Source: an uncultured Psychrobacter sp. (GTDB lineage Bacteria; Pseudomonadota; Gammaproteobacteria; Pseudomonadales; Moraxellaceae). Taken from it: 64,000 bases of DNA. Position 1 is the stretch's first letter. Every line of letters starts with the position of its first letter. Made by a program: the position numbers and the translations under genes. Below are positions 44,436 to 53,964 of this stretch, piece after piece. The stretch covers positions 186,001 to 250,000 of the forward strand of contig CANLXO010000004.1 of the NCBI GenBank assembly GCA_947495055.1, in the 5' to 3' direction. Under the pieces are notes generated by a model. That model was given only the letters and a program-made list of their open reading frames with translations, searched no databases and was not told the DNA's origin.

Positions 44436-44978
44436 ATGAGCGACTATATGACCACTCCACTTCTGCCCTACGCTGCTGCCGCGGTGCTGCTTGCTGTTAT
44501 CACTGTTAGCGGCTGTAGCACGTCTCCTACTCATGTCACGCACACGACATTATCAACGCACACTTTAGGTCAATCAGTCGATGTCCAATATAAGCCCTCA
44601 TCTGCCGCAAAAAGAGTCATTGGCAGCTATGTCTCTGAGGGTTATAACAAGCGAGCGCAGGGTTACGACCGGGTGGCTATCAAAATTAGTCACAATAGTG
44701 ACGTTAAAGATAGTATTAAGATAAAAGTGCATAGCCGTAACGATATCAAAAAGCCAACTTGTCAGTTCAATGGTACGGCAACTTTATTAGGTCAAGATCA
44801 AGCGCACGGCATTATTTTTAAGACACATATAAATGACAATAGCGTTTTTTTTCAATTTAAAGACGATACACTCGCTATTGATAGCCAAGATAAATATGCG
44901 CTGAGTCGCTTCTGCTCAGGTGGCGGCTCTATGGCTGGCGAGTATCAAAAACTTGCAAGAGATTTAGATCTGGATTAA
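44436..44978 (+). CDS. Putative lipoprotein of unknown function
   Basis: 180 residues. The N-terminal hydrophobic stretch ends VSGC at about residue 27, a good lipobox, followed by a Ser/Thr/His linker and a small domain with three further cysteines. An alternative ATG at 44448 fits the signal equally well. No family recognised. It is divergent from the sulfate-binding protein gene and followed by fic after 156 bp. Confidence 0.7.
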   Translation: MSDYMTTPLLPYAAAAVLLAVITVSGCSTSPTHVTHTTLSTHTLGQSVDVQYKPSSAAKRVIGSYVSEGYNKRAQGYDRVAIKISHNSDVKDSIKIKVHSRNDIKKPTCQFNGTATLLGQDQAHGIIFKTHINDNSVFFQFKDDTLAIDSQDKYALSRFCSGGGSMAGEYQKLARDLDLD

Positions 44979-45055
44979 AGCATCGACGTCTAGAGAAAGG
45001 TTAACTTTAAAAATTAGCATAAGCTTAGTACTCAAAATGCATTGAATAAGCCTCT

Positions 45056-45082
45056 TAATCTCTGCATAATATGCGGAGATTA
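45056..45082. promoter_or_regulatory. Near-perfect 27-bp palindrome upstream of fic
   Basis: TAATCTCTGCATA and TATGCGGAGATTA are reverse complements in 12 of 13 positions around one central base, 52 bp before the fic start. There is no T-tract, so an operator or RNA hairpin is more likely than a terminator. Confidence 0.5.
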
Positions 45083-45134
45083 GGTTATTAATGACCGCAC
45101 AGCTTTTTGATTGCCTCATGGCTTAGGAATAACA

Positions 45135-46256
45135 ATGAAGCAGGCGATTTATATTCATGAAAGATCAGACTGGACACAATGGAGCTGGTCAGATAAGCAA
45201 TTACTACCTCTAGTGAGTCGTGTGCGGATATTGCAAGGACATCTGCTTGGTAAGTTAGTCACCTTGGGTTTTGATTTGAAAGTTGAAGCACAATTAGATG
45301 CGGTTACTCTTGAAGTCGTTAAAACATCTGAGATTGAAGGTGAGACATTAAATAATGAGCAAGTACGCTCCTCGGTCGCACGGCATTTAGGTATAGAGAC
45401 TACCGACATGCCTGCTGCCACGCGTGAAATCGATGCGATCGTTGAGATGATGCTTGTAGCCACTTATGGTTATCAAGAGCCACTGGCGTTGAATGACTTG
45501 CTGGGATGGCACAATGCCCTGTTCCCAACAGGATATAGTGGACTGTATAGCATCAAAGCAGGAGCAATTCGTGATGATAGCAAAGGAGCTATGCAAGTGG
45601 TGTCTGGTGGTTACGGGCGTGAGCAAGTCCATTTTGTGGCGCCAAGTGCAGATAGGTTGCCCATAGAGTTAGAGCGCTTCTTAGCTTGGTTGAATACATC
45701 CGCAGATGAGCAAGATAATTTGGATCTGGTCATCAAAGCTGGTATCGCTCATTTATGGTTTGTGACCCTGCATCCTTTTGATGATGGTAATGGCCGCTTG
45801 ACGCGTGCAATCACCGAAAGAATGCTAGCTCAAAGTGATGGTAGTCTGCAACGTTTTTACAGTATGTCAGCTCAAATACTTAAACAGCGCAATACATACT
45901 ACAAAATACTAGAGCGTACGCAAAAAGGGGGTTCAGATATTACGCAGTGGTTAGTTTGGTTTTTACAAACGCTAGAGCAAGCGCTATTAGCCGCACAGAA
46001 AACAACAGATAAAATCATCAGAAAAGCCAGCTTTTGGCAGACTCACCGTCAGCAATCATTGAACCCAAGACAAGTAAAAATGCTCAACATATTATTGACT
46101 GACTTTTATGGCAAGCTTACGACTAAAAAGTGGGCCTTGATGACAAAGTGTTCAGCGGATACCGCGTTAAGAGATATTAATGATTTAATAGAAAAAGACA
46201 TACTAAAAAAGTCCATCGCTTCAGGACGTAGTACACATTATGAAGTGGTGCTGTAA
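45135..46256 (+). CDS. Fic family protein with DUF4172 and winged-helix domains
   Basis: 373 residues from the ATG at 45135 (AGGA seven bases upstream; a TTG at 45111 is less likely). An N-terminal DUF4172-type segment (WTQWSWSD) is followed by the Fic core with the complete HPFDDGNGR motif at 213-221, so it should be an active AMP-transferase. The inhibitory motif TSEIEG at 64-69 indicates a class II, self-inhibited Fic. The C-terminal third resembles a winged helix (ADTALRDINDLIEKDIL). Targets are unknown. It is not next to a toxin partner. Confidence 0.92.
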   Translation: MKQAIYIHERSDWTQWSWSDKQLLPLVSRVRILQGHLLGKLVTLGFDLKVEAQLDAVTLEVVKTSEIEGETLNNEQVRSSVARHLGIETTDMPAATREIDAIVEMMLVATYGYQEPLALNDLLGWHNALFPTGYSGLYSIKAGAIRDDSKGAMQVVSGGYGREQVHFVAPSADRLPIELERFLAWLNTSADEQDNLDLVIKAGIAHLWFVTLHPFDDGNGRLTRAITERMLAQSDGSLQRFYSMSAQILKQRNTYYKILERTQKGGSDITQWLVWFLQTLEQALLAAQKTTDKIIRKASFWQTHRQQSLNPRQVKMLNILLTDFYGKLTTKKWALMTKCSADTALRDINDLIEKDILKKSIASGRSTHYEVVL

Positions 46257-46269
46257 ATATAGAATAGAT

Positions 46270-46305
46270 AAAAAAATAAAATCCCCAGTCGCTAAACTGG
46301 GGATT
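46270..46305 (-). terminator. Terminator after sat (and fic)
   Basis: AATCCCCAGT and ACTGGGGATT form a perfect 10-bp stem; on the minus strand it is followed by TTTTATTTTTT. It lies between convergent genes. Confidence 0.88.
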
Positions 46306-46334
46306 GTGCATTCATTAGCTTTAATAAACTCAAA

Positions 46335-47603
46335 CTACACCGCCGATGCGCCAGTGAGTTTGACCTCAGCGCGTTCTTCCTTAGCAATACCGGCATAGTA
46401 TTCACGCAAGATCTCAAGCACCTCAGGACGGCTAAAGTTCTCTGGCACCTCCTCATCCTCCGATAGCGCTTTACGCAGCTTGGTACCTGATACTTTGACA
46501 TGATCGGCAGCGTCATGCGGGCAAGTTTTGTCAGAGGCCATAGCATTACAAGCATTACACCAAAACGTCCAGCCAATCTTTAGAGGCTGCGTAATAAGGT
46601 CGTCTTTTTCAACTTTATCAAAAATCGTCTGCGCATCAAACGCACCGTAGTAATCACCGACGCCTGCGTGATCCCGACCAACGATGAGGTGGCTACAGCC
46701 GTAGTTTTGGCGGAATACGGCGTGTAATAATGCTTCACGAGGGCCTGCGTAACGCATGTCTAGTGGATAGCCTGCTTGAATCACCGTGTCAGATCTAAAG
46801 TAGTTATCAATCAAGGTTCTAATCGCTTCTTGGCGTACATCGGCTGGGATATCACCAGGCTTTAGCGCCCCTAATAAGGAGTGAATGAGCACCCCATCGC
46901 ATATTTCAATAGCAATCTTCGCCAGGTACTCATGCGAGCGGTGCATTGGATTGCGCGTTTGGAAGGCGGCAACCGTTCTCCAGCCTTTATCGTTCAAAAT
47001 TGCGCGAGTCTCGCTTGGGGTTTTGTAAATCTCAGGATACAGCGCTGGGAACTCGCCTTCACTAAGCACCTCGACGCGGCCTGCGACGTTGACCTCCCCT
47101 TGATTGAGGACTTGCTGCACACCTGGATGCTCAGGATCAGTGGTGGTAAACACTTGCTGGCATTCATGATCTTTATCGATAGTATAAGTTTCCTCTACCG
47201 TGAGGATACCCATCACTTCGCCATCATCTGCGACCAAGGCGACTTTATCCCCTTGATTTAAACTATCGGTCATGACTTTTGGCGCAGATAACGTAATAGG
47301 AATGGGCCAAAACAGACCTGCATTATCACCTGATTTTAGGCGCATCTCATCGACCACCCCTTGCCAGTCGGCTTGGTTCATAAAACCCTCTAGCGGGGTA
47401 AAACCGCCGATACCTAGCATAATCAAATCACCGCGCTCGCGCGAGCTGAGCGTAATGGTCGGCAAGCTGCTGGCAAGTTTAAGCGCATCAGCGTGCGCTT
47501 GTCCTTTTAATAGCAAAGGCTCTAGAGTGTCACTGCCATGTGGCGGGACTAGCTTGGATTGTGATTGATTATCTGATGTTGACTGCGCAGGAATAGACGT
47601 CAT
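46335..47603 (-). CDS. sat: ATP sulfurylase (sulfate adenylyltransferase), homomeric type
   Basis: 422 residues with the PUA-like N-terminal domain and a catalytic domain carrying [13 protein letters not shown] (the HxxH ATP-binding motif) and [15 protein letters not shown]. It makes APS from sulfate and ATP and replaces the two-subunit CysDN type of enterobacteria. The fold and the C-terminal Zn-site region ([15 protein letters not shown]) are intact. It is divergent from cysI across 274 bp; that gap contains three GAGCA repeats between 47783 and 47807 and is a likely site for sulfur regulation. Confidence 0.93.
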   Translation of the reverse strand: MTSIPAQSTSDNQSQSKLVPPHGSDTLEPLLLKGQAHADALKLASSLPTITLSSRERGDLIMLGIGGFTPLEGFMNQADWQGVVDEMRLKSGDNAGLFWPIPITLSAPKVMTDSLNQGDKVALVADDGEVMGILTVEETYTIDKDHECQQVFTTTDPEHPGVQQVLNQGEVNVAGRVEVLSEGEFPALYPEIYKTPSETRAILNDKGWRTVAAFQTRNPMHRSHEYLAKIAIEICDGVLIHSLLGALKPGDIPADVRQEAIRTLIDNYFRSDTVIQAGYPLDMRYAGPREALLHAVFRQNYGCSHLIVGRDHAGVGDYYGAFDAQTIFDKVEKDDLITQPLKIGWTFWCNACNAMASDKTCPHDAADHVKVSGTKLRKALSEDEEVPENFSRPEVLEILREYYAGIAKEERAEVKLTGASAV

Positions 47604-47877
47604 AGTGTTTTATAACCTTAGGTTGTGAGCAATAAATGGATGACGCCTAGGCTAACCAATTTTGATTATGAAAATTTATGCTGACTTTGGATATGGATAT
47701 GACTTAAAGGAATTACTGTTTTAATGCATAAGCTTATATGATGTGACCCTGTATTGCTTTACGCCTGTTTGTACTGGGCACCGAGCACTGAGCATTGGTT
47801 ACGAGCACCGCAAAAGTGCTGCCCAAGGTATAGGCGCTATTCTACGGCGCAAGAATAAAATAAAATGAGATGACATC

Positions 47878-49569
47878 ATGTATCAATATAATTACGCTGA
47901 TCAAACGCTAGTGGAAGAACGGGTCGCCCAGTTTCGCGATCAGACCGAGCGCTTTTTAGCAGGCGAGCTACCAGAGGAGCAATTTTTGCCCCTGCGTTTG
48001 CAAAATGGCCTCTACATTCAGCGATATGCCCCTATGCTGCGTATTGCTATTCCTTACGGACTACTCGCCAGCTATCAGCTGCGCAAGTTGGCTGAGATTA
48101 CCCGCAAATATGATAAAGGCTACGGACACTTCACCACGCGTACCAATATTCAGCTTAACTGGCCCAAGTTAGAGGACGTCCCTGATATCTTGGCAGAGCT
48201 GGCATCAGTGCAAATGCACGCCATTCAAACCTCGGGCAACTGTATTCGTAATACCACAACCGACCCCTACGCGGGTATTCACCAATCAGAGATTGCAGAC
48301 CCGCGCCCTTATTGTGAGATTATCCGTCAGTGGTCGACCTTTCATCCTGAATTTGCTTTTTTGCCGCGTAAATTTAAGATTGCCGTCATCGGTACGGATG
48401 AAGATCGCGCCGCCACTCAAGTTCATGATGTCGGTCTGCATTTAAAGAAAAACGATGCAGGCGAGCTTGGTTTTGAAGTGCTCGTTGGCGGCGGCCTTGG
48501 TCGTATTCCAGTACTGGGTAAAGTTATCAATGAGTTCTTACCCCGTGAGCATTTGCTCAGCTACTTAGATGCTATTTTGCGCGTCTATAATTTGCACGGT
48601 CGCCGTGACAAGGGCAGCAAATACAAATCACGCATCAAGATCTTGGTCGATACTTTGGGCGGGCGCGAGTTTGCCAAACTCGTCGATGCCGAGTGGGAGG
48701 CGAACACCAAAGATGGCGAGCTGACGTTAACGGAGAAGAATTTCGCCACTGCTATTAGCTTCTTTAGTGAGCCTGATTATAAAGCGTTTGACGCGTTGCA
48801 AGTGCAAGCTAACTTGCAAGCGCAATTGACGGATAATAAAGACTTTGCCAATTGGTACAATCAAAACACGGTCGCGCATAAAGTTGCTGGTTACCGCGCA
48901 GTAGTTATCTCCTTAAAGGCAGGACTCGTTGACGGCAAATATGTGCCTTCAGGCGATGTGACTGATACGCAAATGGACGCCCTAGCTGACTTGTCTGATG
49001 AATATAGCTTTGGCGAGATACGCGCGACTTATCAGCAGAATCTTGTGTTTGCTGATGTCGAAGTCAACAAATTATATGAGCTGTGGCAACACCTAGCAGA
49101 GCTACATCTGGCACGCGCTAATATCAATACTTTAACTGACATGATTGTCTGCCCCGGCTGGGATTATTGCTCGCTTGCCAATGCCACCACGCACAATATC
49201 GCAGAACAAATCGAGAAGCAATTTAGCGATTTGGACTATCTTTATGATTTAGGTGACATTCGTCTCAATATGTCAGGCTGTATCAATGCCTGTGCGCATC
49301 ATCACACTGGTGATATTGGTATACTTGGCGTCGATAAAAAAGGCGAGAACTGGTATCAGATCAGCCTTGGCGGTAACTCAAGTAATGACGCCAAATTAGG
49401 CAAAATACTGGGCCGCTCAGTGCCTACCGAAGCGGTCGCGGACACCATTCAACAGATCGTCGATGTTTATGTTGAGCTGCGCGCGACCACAGATAATGAC
49501 GTTGAGAGCTTTGGCGAGTTGGTTGAGCGCGTCGGTATTGACCCCTTTAAGGAAAAGGTTTATGGCTAA
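47878..49569 (+). CDS. cysI: Sulfite reductase hemoprotein (nitrite/sulfite reductase family)
   Basis: 563 residues with two ferredoxin-like half domains and two siroheme-binding domains. The [4Fe-4S]-siroheme cysteines are visible as Cys425 and Cys431 (CPGWDYC) and Cys468 and Cys472 (GCINAC). The RTNIQLNW and CIRNTTTDPYAG blocks match the CysI/NirA family. It reduces sulfite to sulfide; no flavoprotein CysJ is adjacent, so the electron donor may be ferredoxin or the overlapping DUF934 partner. Its stop overlaps the next start by 8 bp. CysG in this window can provide siroheme. Confidence 0.92.
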   Translation: MYQYNYADQTLVEERVAQFRDQTERFLAGELPEEQFLPLRLQNGLYIQRYAPMLRIAIPYGLLASYQLRKLAEITRKYDKGYGHFTTRTNIQLNWPKLEDVPDILAELASVQMHAIQTSGNCIRNTTTDPYAGIHQSEIADPRPYCEIIRQWSTFHPEFAFLPRKFKIAVIGTDEDRAATQVHDVGLHLKKNDAGELGFEVLVGGGLGRIPVLGKVINEFLPREHLLSYLDAILRVYNLHGRRDKGSKYKSRIKILVDTLGGREFAKLVDAEWEANTKDGELTLTEKNFATAISFFSEPDYKAFDALQVQANLQAQLTDNKDFANWYNQNTVAHKVAGYRAVVISLKAGLVDGKYVPSGDVTDTQMDALADLSDEYSFGEIRATYQQNLVFADVEVNKLYELWQHLAELHLARANINTLTDMIVCPGWDYCSLANATTHNIAEQIEKQFSDLDYLYDLGDIRLNMSGCINACAHHHTGDIGILGVDKKGENWYQISLGGNSSNDAKLGKILGRSVPTEAVADTIQQIVDVYVELRATTDNDVESFGELVERVGIDPFKEKVYG

Positions 49570-50164
49570 TCATCATATTTTGGACAGCAAAGGCGTTGAT
49601 GTGAGCGCCAAAGATACTTGGCAGGCACTATGTACGGACAACCTGCCAGATAGTATCGCTCTAAGTGAGATTACTTTACTTGAGCTGCTACAACGACAAG
49701 AAAAGCCTGAAGTGATAGTGCCACTCACCGATTTGCTTGATAGCGAAGGTGTACTTGCAAGCGGCCTTGTCAAAGAGGTTTATGCGCTTATTGAGCAGCA
49801 TAGCAGCCATCTGGGTGTTTGGATCACAGCAGATACGGACGCTGAGGTGTTAACCGCGCTCAGTGAGCTATTACTAAAGCAGTCTCTTATTGTCATCCAT
49901 GTGCCCAAATTTGCTGATGGACGCAGCTTTAGCTTTGTACAGACCTTGCGTCAACTCGGCTATAAAAAAGAGATACGCGTGGCTGGCGAGTTTGGCCGTG
50001 ACCAAATTGCTTATCTTTTGCGCGTTGGCGTCGATAGCTTTGTATTAAATGAGCACGACGTCCATCCAGACTCTGCTTTTAATATCGAACAAGCTTTTAG
50101 CGCGCTTGCCAGTAGTTATAATGGTCGCCGCGCCGCAGATTTGCCCATGTTTTCTGTAGCCTAG
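49562..50164 (+). CDS. DUF934 family protein, probable sulfite reductase partner
   Basis: 201 residues from the ATG at 49562, supported by AAGGAAAAGG upstream and by overlap with the cysI stop. DUF934 proteins are found almost always next to the CysI-type sulfite reductase, suggesting a role in electron transfer or cofactor delivery, though no cofactor motif is visible here. The middle section (LVIHVPKFADGRSFSFVQTLR, split) and the LLRVGVDSF block are the recognisable family blocks. Translational coupling to cysI supports joint function. Confidence 0.85.
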   Translation: MANHHILDSKGVDVSAKDTWQALCTDNLPDSIALSEITLLELLQRQEKPEVIVPLTDLLDSEGVLASGLVKEVYALIEQHSSHLGVWITADTDAEVLTALSELLLKQSLIVIHVPKFADGRSFSFVQTLRQLGYKKEIRVAGEFGRDQIAYLLRVGVDSFVLNEHDVHPDSAFNIEQAFSALASSYNGRRAADLPMFSVA

Positions 50165-50225
50165 CCCAGAGTGTTTTTTTAAATTTTTATAACCATAATC
50201 TATTTTAAATAGTGAACTTTCTTTT

Positions 50226-50295
50226 GTAGGCTGGGTTTTTAACCCAGCTTTGAAACTTTCTAGAATTAAAATGCTGGGTTAAAAACCCAGCCTAC
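50226..50295. repeat. 70-bp palindromic element, copy 2
   Basis: GTAGGCTGGGTTTTTAACCC opens the unit and its reverse complement closes it: GGGTTAAAAACCCAGCCTAC. The unit lies 31 bp before cysH and aligns with the copy at 7763-7832 including the internal TTTCTAGAAT core. It is a mobile or amplified intergenic palindrome of unknown type. Confidence 0.85.
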
Positions 50296-50326
50296 TACTA
50301 CTTTAACTTTCATTAGGAACAAAACG

Positions 50327-50965
50327 ATGAGCCAATTACACCCCAATCTAGATATCGATCAAGCCAACGAAGAGCTAAATGGTAAATCGCCTGAGCAAAT
50401 CGTTGAGTGGGCGCTAAGCCAAGCGAAAAACCCTATTATCACTACTAACTTTCGCCCGTATGAATCAGCTATTTTGCATTTAGTCGCCAAACAGCGTCCT
50501 GATATCACCGTATTATGGGTAGATTCAGGCTATAACACGGATGCGACTTATCGTTTTGCGAATAAAGTTATCAACGATTTAGACCTAAACGTGGTTACGT
50601 ATATCCCTAAGCAAACCGCAGCCCACCGTGACGCCACCATGAATGGTATCCCAGGCATTGATAACCCACAGCATGACGAATTTACAGAACAAGTCAAACT
50701 TGAGCCGTTTCGCCGTGCACTCGATGAGCTAAAGCCTGACGTCTGGTTCAATGCTATTCGCAAAGATCAAACTGAATTCCGCCAAGGTCTTGATGTGCTG
50801 AGCCTATCAAAAGATGGCGTATTAAAAGTCGCGCCACTATTCGATAAAAATGATGCTGATTTAGACAAGTATTTAGATAAGCATAACTTGCCGAATGAGC
50901 ACGACTACTTTGACCCAACCAAGGTAGAAGAAAGTCGTGAATGTGGACTTCATACTCAGCTGTAA
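50327..50965 (+). CDS. cysH: CysH, adenylyl-sulfate reductase family
   Basis: 212 residues of the PAPS/APS reductase family. TTNFRPYESAILHLVA resembles the phosphosulfate-binding loop and RECGLH carries the catalytic cysteine (Cys206). The additional cysteines of iron-sulfur APS reductases (CCxxRK and CxxC) are absent: Cys206 is the only Cys. This favours the thioredoxin-dependent PAPS reductase type. The gene begins 31 bp after the palindromic element. It is slightly shorter than the E. coli protein. It gives sulfite for CysI. Confidence 0.92.
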   Translation: MSQLHPNLDIDQANEELNGKSPEQIVEWALSQAKNPIITTNFRPYESAILHLVAKQRPDITVLWVDSGYNTDATYRFANKVINDLDLNVVTYIPKQTAAHRDATMNGIPGIDNPQHDEFTEQVKLEPFRRALDELKPDVWFNAIRKDQTEFRQGLDVLSLSKDGVLKVAPLFDKNDADLDKYLDKHNLPNEHDYFDPTKVEESRECGLHTQL

Positions 50966-50988
50966 TCGTTGACAGTGACCTATCAAGC

Positions 50989-51019
50989 AAAAGCCCTCTC
51001 GTTATGAAAGGGCTTTTTT
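50989..51019 (+). terminator. Terminator after cysH
   Basis: AAAAGCCCT pairs with AGGGCTTTT, followed by more T, 23 bp past the stop. Short loop of 11 bases. The minus-strand A run also allows use by the convergent SDR gene. Confidence 0.85.
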
Positions 51020-51060
51020 GTGCGAGTATCAGGTAAAAATTCGTTAACACTTATAACTTA

Positions 51061-51828
51061 CTAACGACCGAGCACCCAACCGCCATCCATAAACACGTTC
51101 GCGCCATGCATGTAATTGGAATCATCAGACGCCAAGAACACTGCCAGTGCCGCAATCTCCTCAGGCTTGCCGGCGCGCTGAGCAGGAATACGATTTAAGC
51201 GCTCATCCTCGATGCCCTCTGTCATCGGCGTTTCGATGAAGCCCGGTGATAAAATATTTACTTTGACGCCTTGACTACCAAAATCAAATGCCAACTGCTT
51301 GGTAAATCCTAATACCGCATGCTTTGAGGTCACATAAGCAGAACCGCCTGGGCCTGCCATCTGCGTGGCTTGCGAGCCTACATTGATAATGGCGCCACGG
51401 CCTTGCTTAATAAAATGCGGAATCACCGCTTTTGAAGCCAGATATGGCGCTTTGACATTAATCGCCATGAGCTTATCATATAAGTCTTCTTCTAATTCTA
51501 CCGCATTGTTATATGCATCATGAATGCCTGCGCCATTATATAAAATATCGATTTGACCATAAGTTTTGAGCGCGTGATCAACAACGGCTTGAATCTGATC
51601 TTTATCTGTGACATCTGCCTTTACAAAGGTGGCTTGTTGGTTGCTATCTTCAATAGCTTTGACGATGCGCTTGCCGTCATCCTCGCTCAGTCCAGTGACG
51701 ACCACTTTTGCGCCCTCAGCGGCGTAGGCTTTTGCGGTGGCCTCCCCTAGTCCTGATGTCCCACCAAATACGATAGCGACTCTATCTTTTAGTTTTGTGT
51801 CTTGTAGTTTTTTATCTTGTGATGTCAT
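51061..51828 (-). CDS. SDR family oxidoreductase
   Basis: 255 residues from the ATG at 51828; an ATG two codons earlier is 3 bp from the AAGGA ribosome site, too close. The VFGGTSGLGEATAKAYA cofactor loop, NGAG near residue 92, a Ser in INVGSQAT and the YVTSKHA catalytic motif make a complete classical SDR. The C-terminal FMDGGWVLGR is characteristic of FabG-like dehydrogenases. The substrate is unknown. It sits between cysH and cysG but on the opposite strand, so it is probably not part of the sulfur pathway. Confidence 0.9.
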   Translation of the reverse strand: MTSQDKKLQDTKLKDRVAIVFGGTSGLGEATAKAYAAEGAKVVVTGLSEDDGKRIVKAIEDSNQQATFVKADVTDKDQIQAVVDHALKTYGQIDILYNGAGIHDAYNNAVELEEDLYDKLMAINVKAPYLASKAVIPHFIKQGRGAIINVGSQATQMAGPGGSAYVTSKHAVLGFTKQLAFDFGSQGVKVNILSPGFIETPMTEGIEDERLNRIPAQRAGKPEEIAALAVFLASDDSNYMHGANVFMDGGWVLGR

Positions 51829-52080
51829 AGTCATTATCCTTATGTGTTTTAGTTATAGAGTATTAAAACATCCTAGCACAGTTGACTAAGGGTCAATGTT
51901 TGCATGTGTTAGCTTGTGTTTGACCGCGTAAAAGAGGCACTCTCTCTATTCCTATATACCGCGAAATCTCCTGCGCTTATGACAAAAATAACTATACTAA
52001 TGCCAATACACACCGTGAGACTCTGCGCGCAAGCCTTCATAATGTCAGCATTATTAGATTGATCTATCCTTGGTGCTGTT

Positions 52081-53790
52081 ATGAATACTTTTCCACTTTT
52101 TTTTAAGCTCGATAACCGCAAAGTGCTGATCGTTGGCGGCGGCGATGTGGCATTACGTAAGGCCGATTTGCTCAGCCGTGCAGGGGCGCATATCACCATT
52201 TTGGCGCCTAGTATAGAGGCAGATATTCAGGCGCTCCTGAGTGACGATAAGCATAGCCTCATTTATAAACACTACGATAAGTCCTATATGGCAGGCGCGC
52301 GCGTGATTATCGCCGCAACCGATGATGAGGTGCTCAATCATAAGATTCATGCAGACGCCACCGCGCTAAATATCCCCGTCAATGTCGTTGATACGCCGCC
52401 GCTTTGTGATTTTATCTTTCCCGCTATCGTCGATCGCAATCCCATTGTCATTGGTATCTCCTCAAATGGCAAAGCGCCCGTGCTGGCTCGCCTCTTGCGC
52501 GCCCGCCTTGAGACTTTAATTCCGCAAGGCTATGGTAAATTGGCCAAATTAGCAGGTGATCTGCGTAGTGAGGTCAAAGCAAAGATCCCAACCCTGACAG
52601 CTCGTCGCCAGTTTTGGGAGCGCGCCTTTGAAGGTCAAGTGAGCGCTTTAGTATTTGCAGGTAACGAGGCTCAGGCGACTGCGCTATTAAAAGCTGATCT
52701 AGATAAAACAGCAGCGCAGATTGCAGTATCTAAAACCACACCTGTCAGCGCCTCAAAAGCACAAGAGGATGCGCCTAATACGTTAAGCGCTCATGCACCT
52801 GTCCCACAAGATAGTGCTAATGACAAGCAAAACGAACACCACAAGTGCGCCCAGCCTGTTGGTGAAGTCTATATCGTTGGCGCAGGCCCAGGTGATCCTG
52901 AGCTATTAACCTTTAAAGCACTGCGTCTCATGCAACAGGCCGATATTGTCTTTTATGATGCGCTAGTCTCGCCGCAAGTGCTCGATCTGTGCCGACGTGA
53001 TGCGGACAAGGTCTATGTCGGCAAAAAACGTAGCAATCATGCGGTCGCGCAATTGGGTATCAATGAGCTGTTAATCAACGAGGCCAAAAAAGGTCGCCGC
53101 GTGGTGCGCCTAAAAGGTGGTGATCCGTTTATTTTTGGTCGCGGCGGTGAGGAGATTGAGAGCCTACGCGCGCAGCATATCCCTTATCAAGTCGTGCCAG
53201 GCATTACGGCTGCCAACGCCGCTGCTAGCTATGCTGGTATTCCGCTCACCCACCGCGATCACTCACAATCTGTGCGTTTTGTCACAGGATTCTTAAAGGC
53301 AGGCGCACCTAACAATAATTTTAAAAGTTTCTTAAATACTGACGAGACCGTGGTCTTTTATATGGGCTTGCATTCCTTGCCGCGCTTAACTGAAGGCTTG
53401 ATAGATGCAGGCCGCGCCGCTAGCACCCCTATCGCTATTGTCTCAAATGCTAGTATGCCTAATCAGCAAGTGTTAACAGGCACTCTCGATACGATTGTTA
53501 AGCTGCAAGAGCAAAAGCAATTACCAACGCCTGCTCTTCTTATCATGGGTGATGTGGTGGCATTGCATCACGATTTGGCTTGGTACAATCAAAACGATGC
53601 CACTAGTGTTACGGATAATAGTAACATGGATAATAATTGGCTGCGCGGTGGTAATGCTAGGGCGCCAAAAGATCTAGTGACTCAAAATCACCCTCATCAT
53701 CCTGATGGACAGCATGCCCACGCGCTATCAATGATCACTTCTTTAGCTAAGTCGCAGCATGAGGGTTTGGAGCAGTTGGTGATAGGTTAA
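52081..53790 (+). CDS. cysG: Siroheme synthase CysG, multifunctional
   Basis: 569 residues against about 457 in E. coli. Residues 1-210 form the precorrin-2 dehydrogenase/ferrochelatase module (VGGGDVALRKA at 18-28). After a low-complexity linker rich in Ala, Gln and Asn (about 225-260) comes the SAM-dependent uroporphyrinogen III methylase module with VGAGPGDPELLT at 266-277 and GGDPFIFGRGGEE near 346. A C-terminal extension of about 60 residues is His-rich (HPHHPDGQHAHA). It converts uroporphyrinogen III to siroheme for CysI. Confidence 0.93.
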   Translation: MNTFPLFFKLDNRKVLIVGGGDVALRKADLLSRAGAHITILAPSIEADIQALLSDDKHSLIYKHYDKSYMAGARVIIAATDDEVLNHKIHADATALNIPVNVVDTPPLCDFIFPAIVDRNPIVIGISSNGKAPVLARLLRARLETLIPQGYGKLAKLAGDLRSEVKAKIPTLTARRQFWERAFEGQVSALVFAGNEAQATALLKADLDKTAAQIAVSKTTPVSASKAQEDAPNTLSAHAPVPQDSANDKQNEHHKCAQPVGEVYIVGAGPGDPELLTFKALRLMQQADIVFYDALVSPQVLDLCRRDADKVYVGKKRSNHAVAQLGINELLINEAKKGRRVVRLKGGDPFIFGRGGEEIESLRAQHIPYQVVPGITAANAAASYAGIPLTHRDHSQSVRFVTGFLKAGAPNNNFKSFLNTDETVVFYMGLHSLPRLTEGLIDAGRAASTPIAIVSNASMPNQQVLTGTLDTIVKLQEQKQLPTPALLIMGDVVALHHDLAWYNQNDATSVTDNSNMDNNWLRGGNARAPKDLVTQNHPHHPDGQHAHALSMITSLAKSQHEGLEQLVIG

Positions 53791-53813
53791 ACTGATATAA
53801 AATCAAGATAAAC

Positions 53814-53852
53814 AAAAAGGTCATATCAGTAGTCTTGGTATGACCTTTTTTT
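53814..53852 (+). terminator. Terminator after cysG
   Basis: AAAAAGGTCATA pairs with TATGACCTTTTT, followed by T. It lies 23 bp past the stop. Symmetric A and T runs. Confidence 0.88.
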
Positions 53853-53964
53853 ATTTAAAATTTTCTTTTACCCCATATGAGGAGTCTATTTCCAAAGTAT
53901 TTGTTTAAAGCGGCAAAATTCTTGTTAGAATAAATGCCATCTATTTTAGTCTATAAGCTGACCT

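Noticed and set aside
47783-47820. GAGCAC repeats and a small AGCAC/GTGCT hairpin before cysI as a riboswitch
   Set aside because: The stem is only 5 bp and no known sulfur-related riboswitch consensus is recognisable.
51909-52199. Minus-strand frame of 96 codons overlapping the cysG start
   Set aside because: No ribosome site, no domain, and it would block the cysG promoter region.
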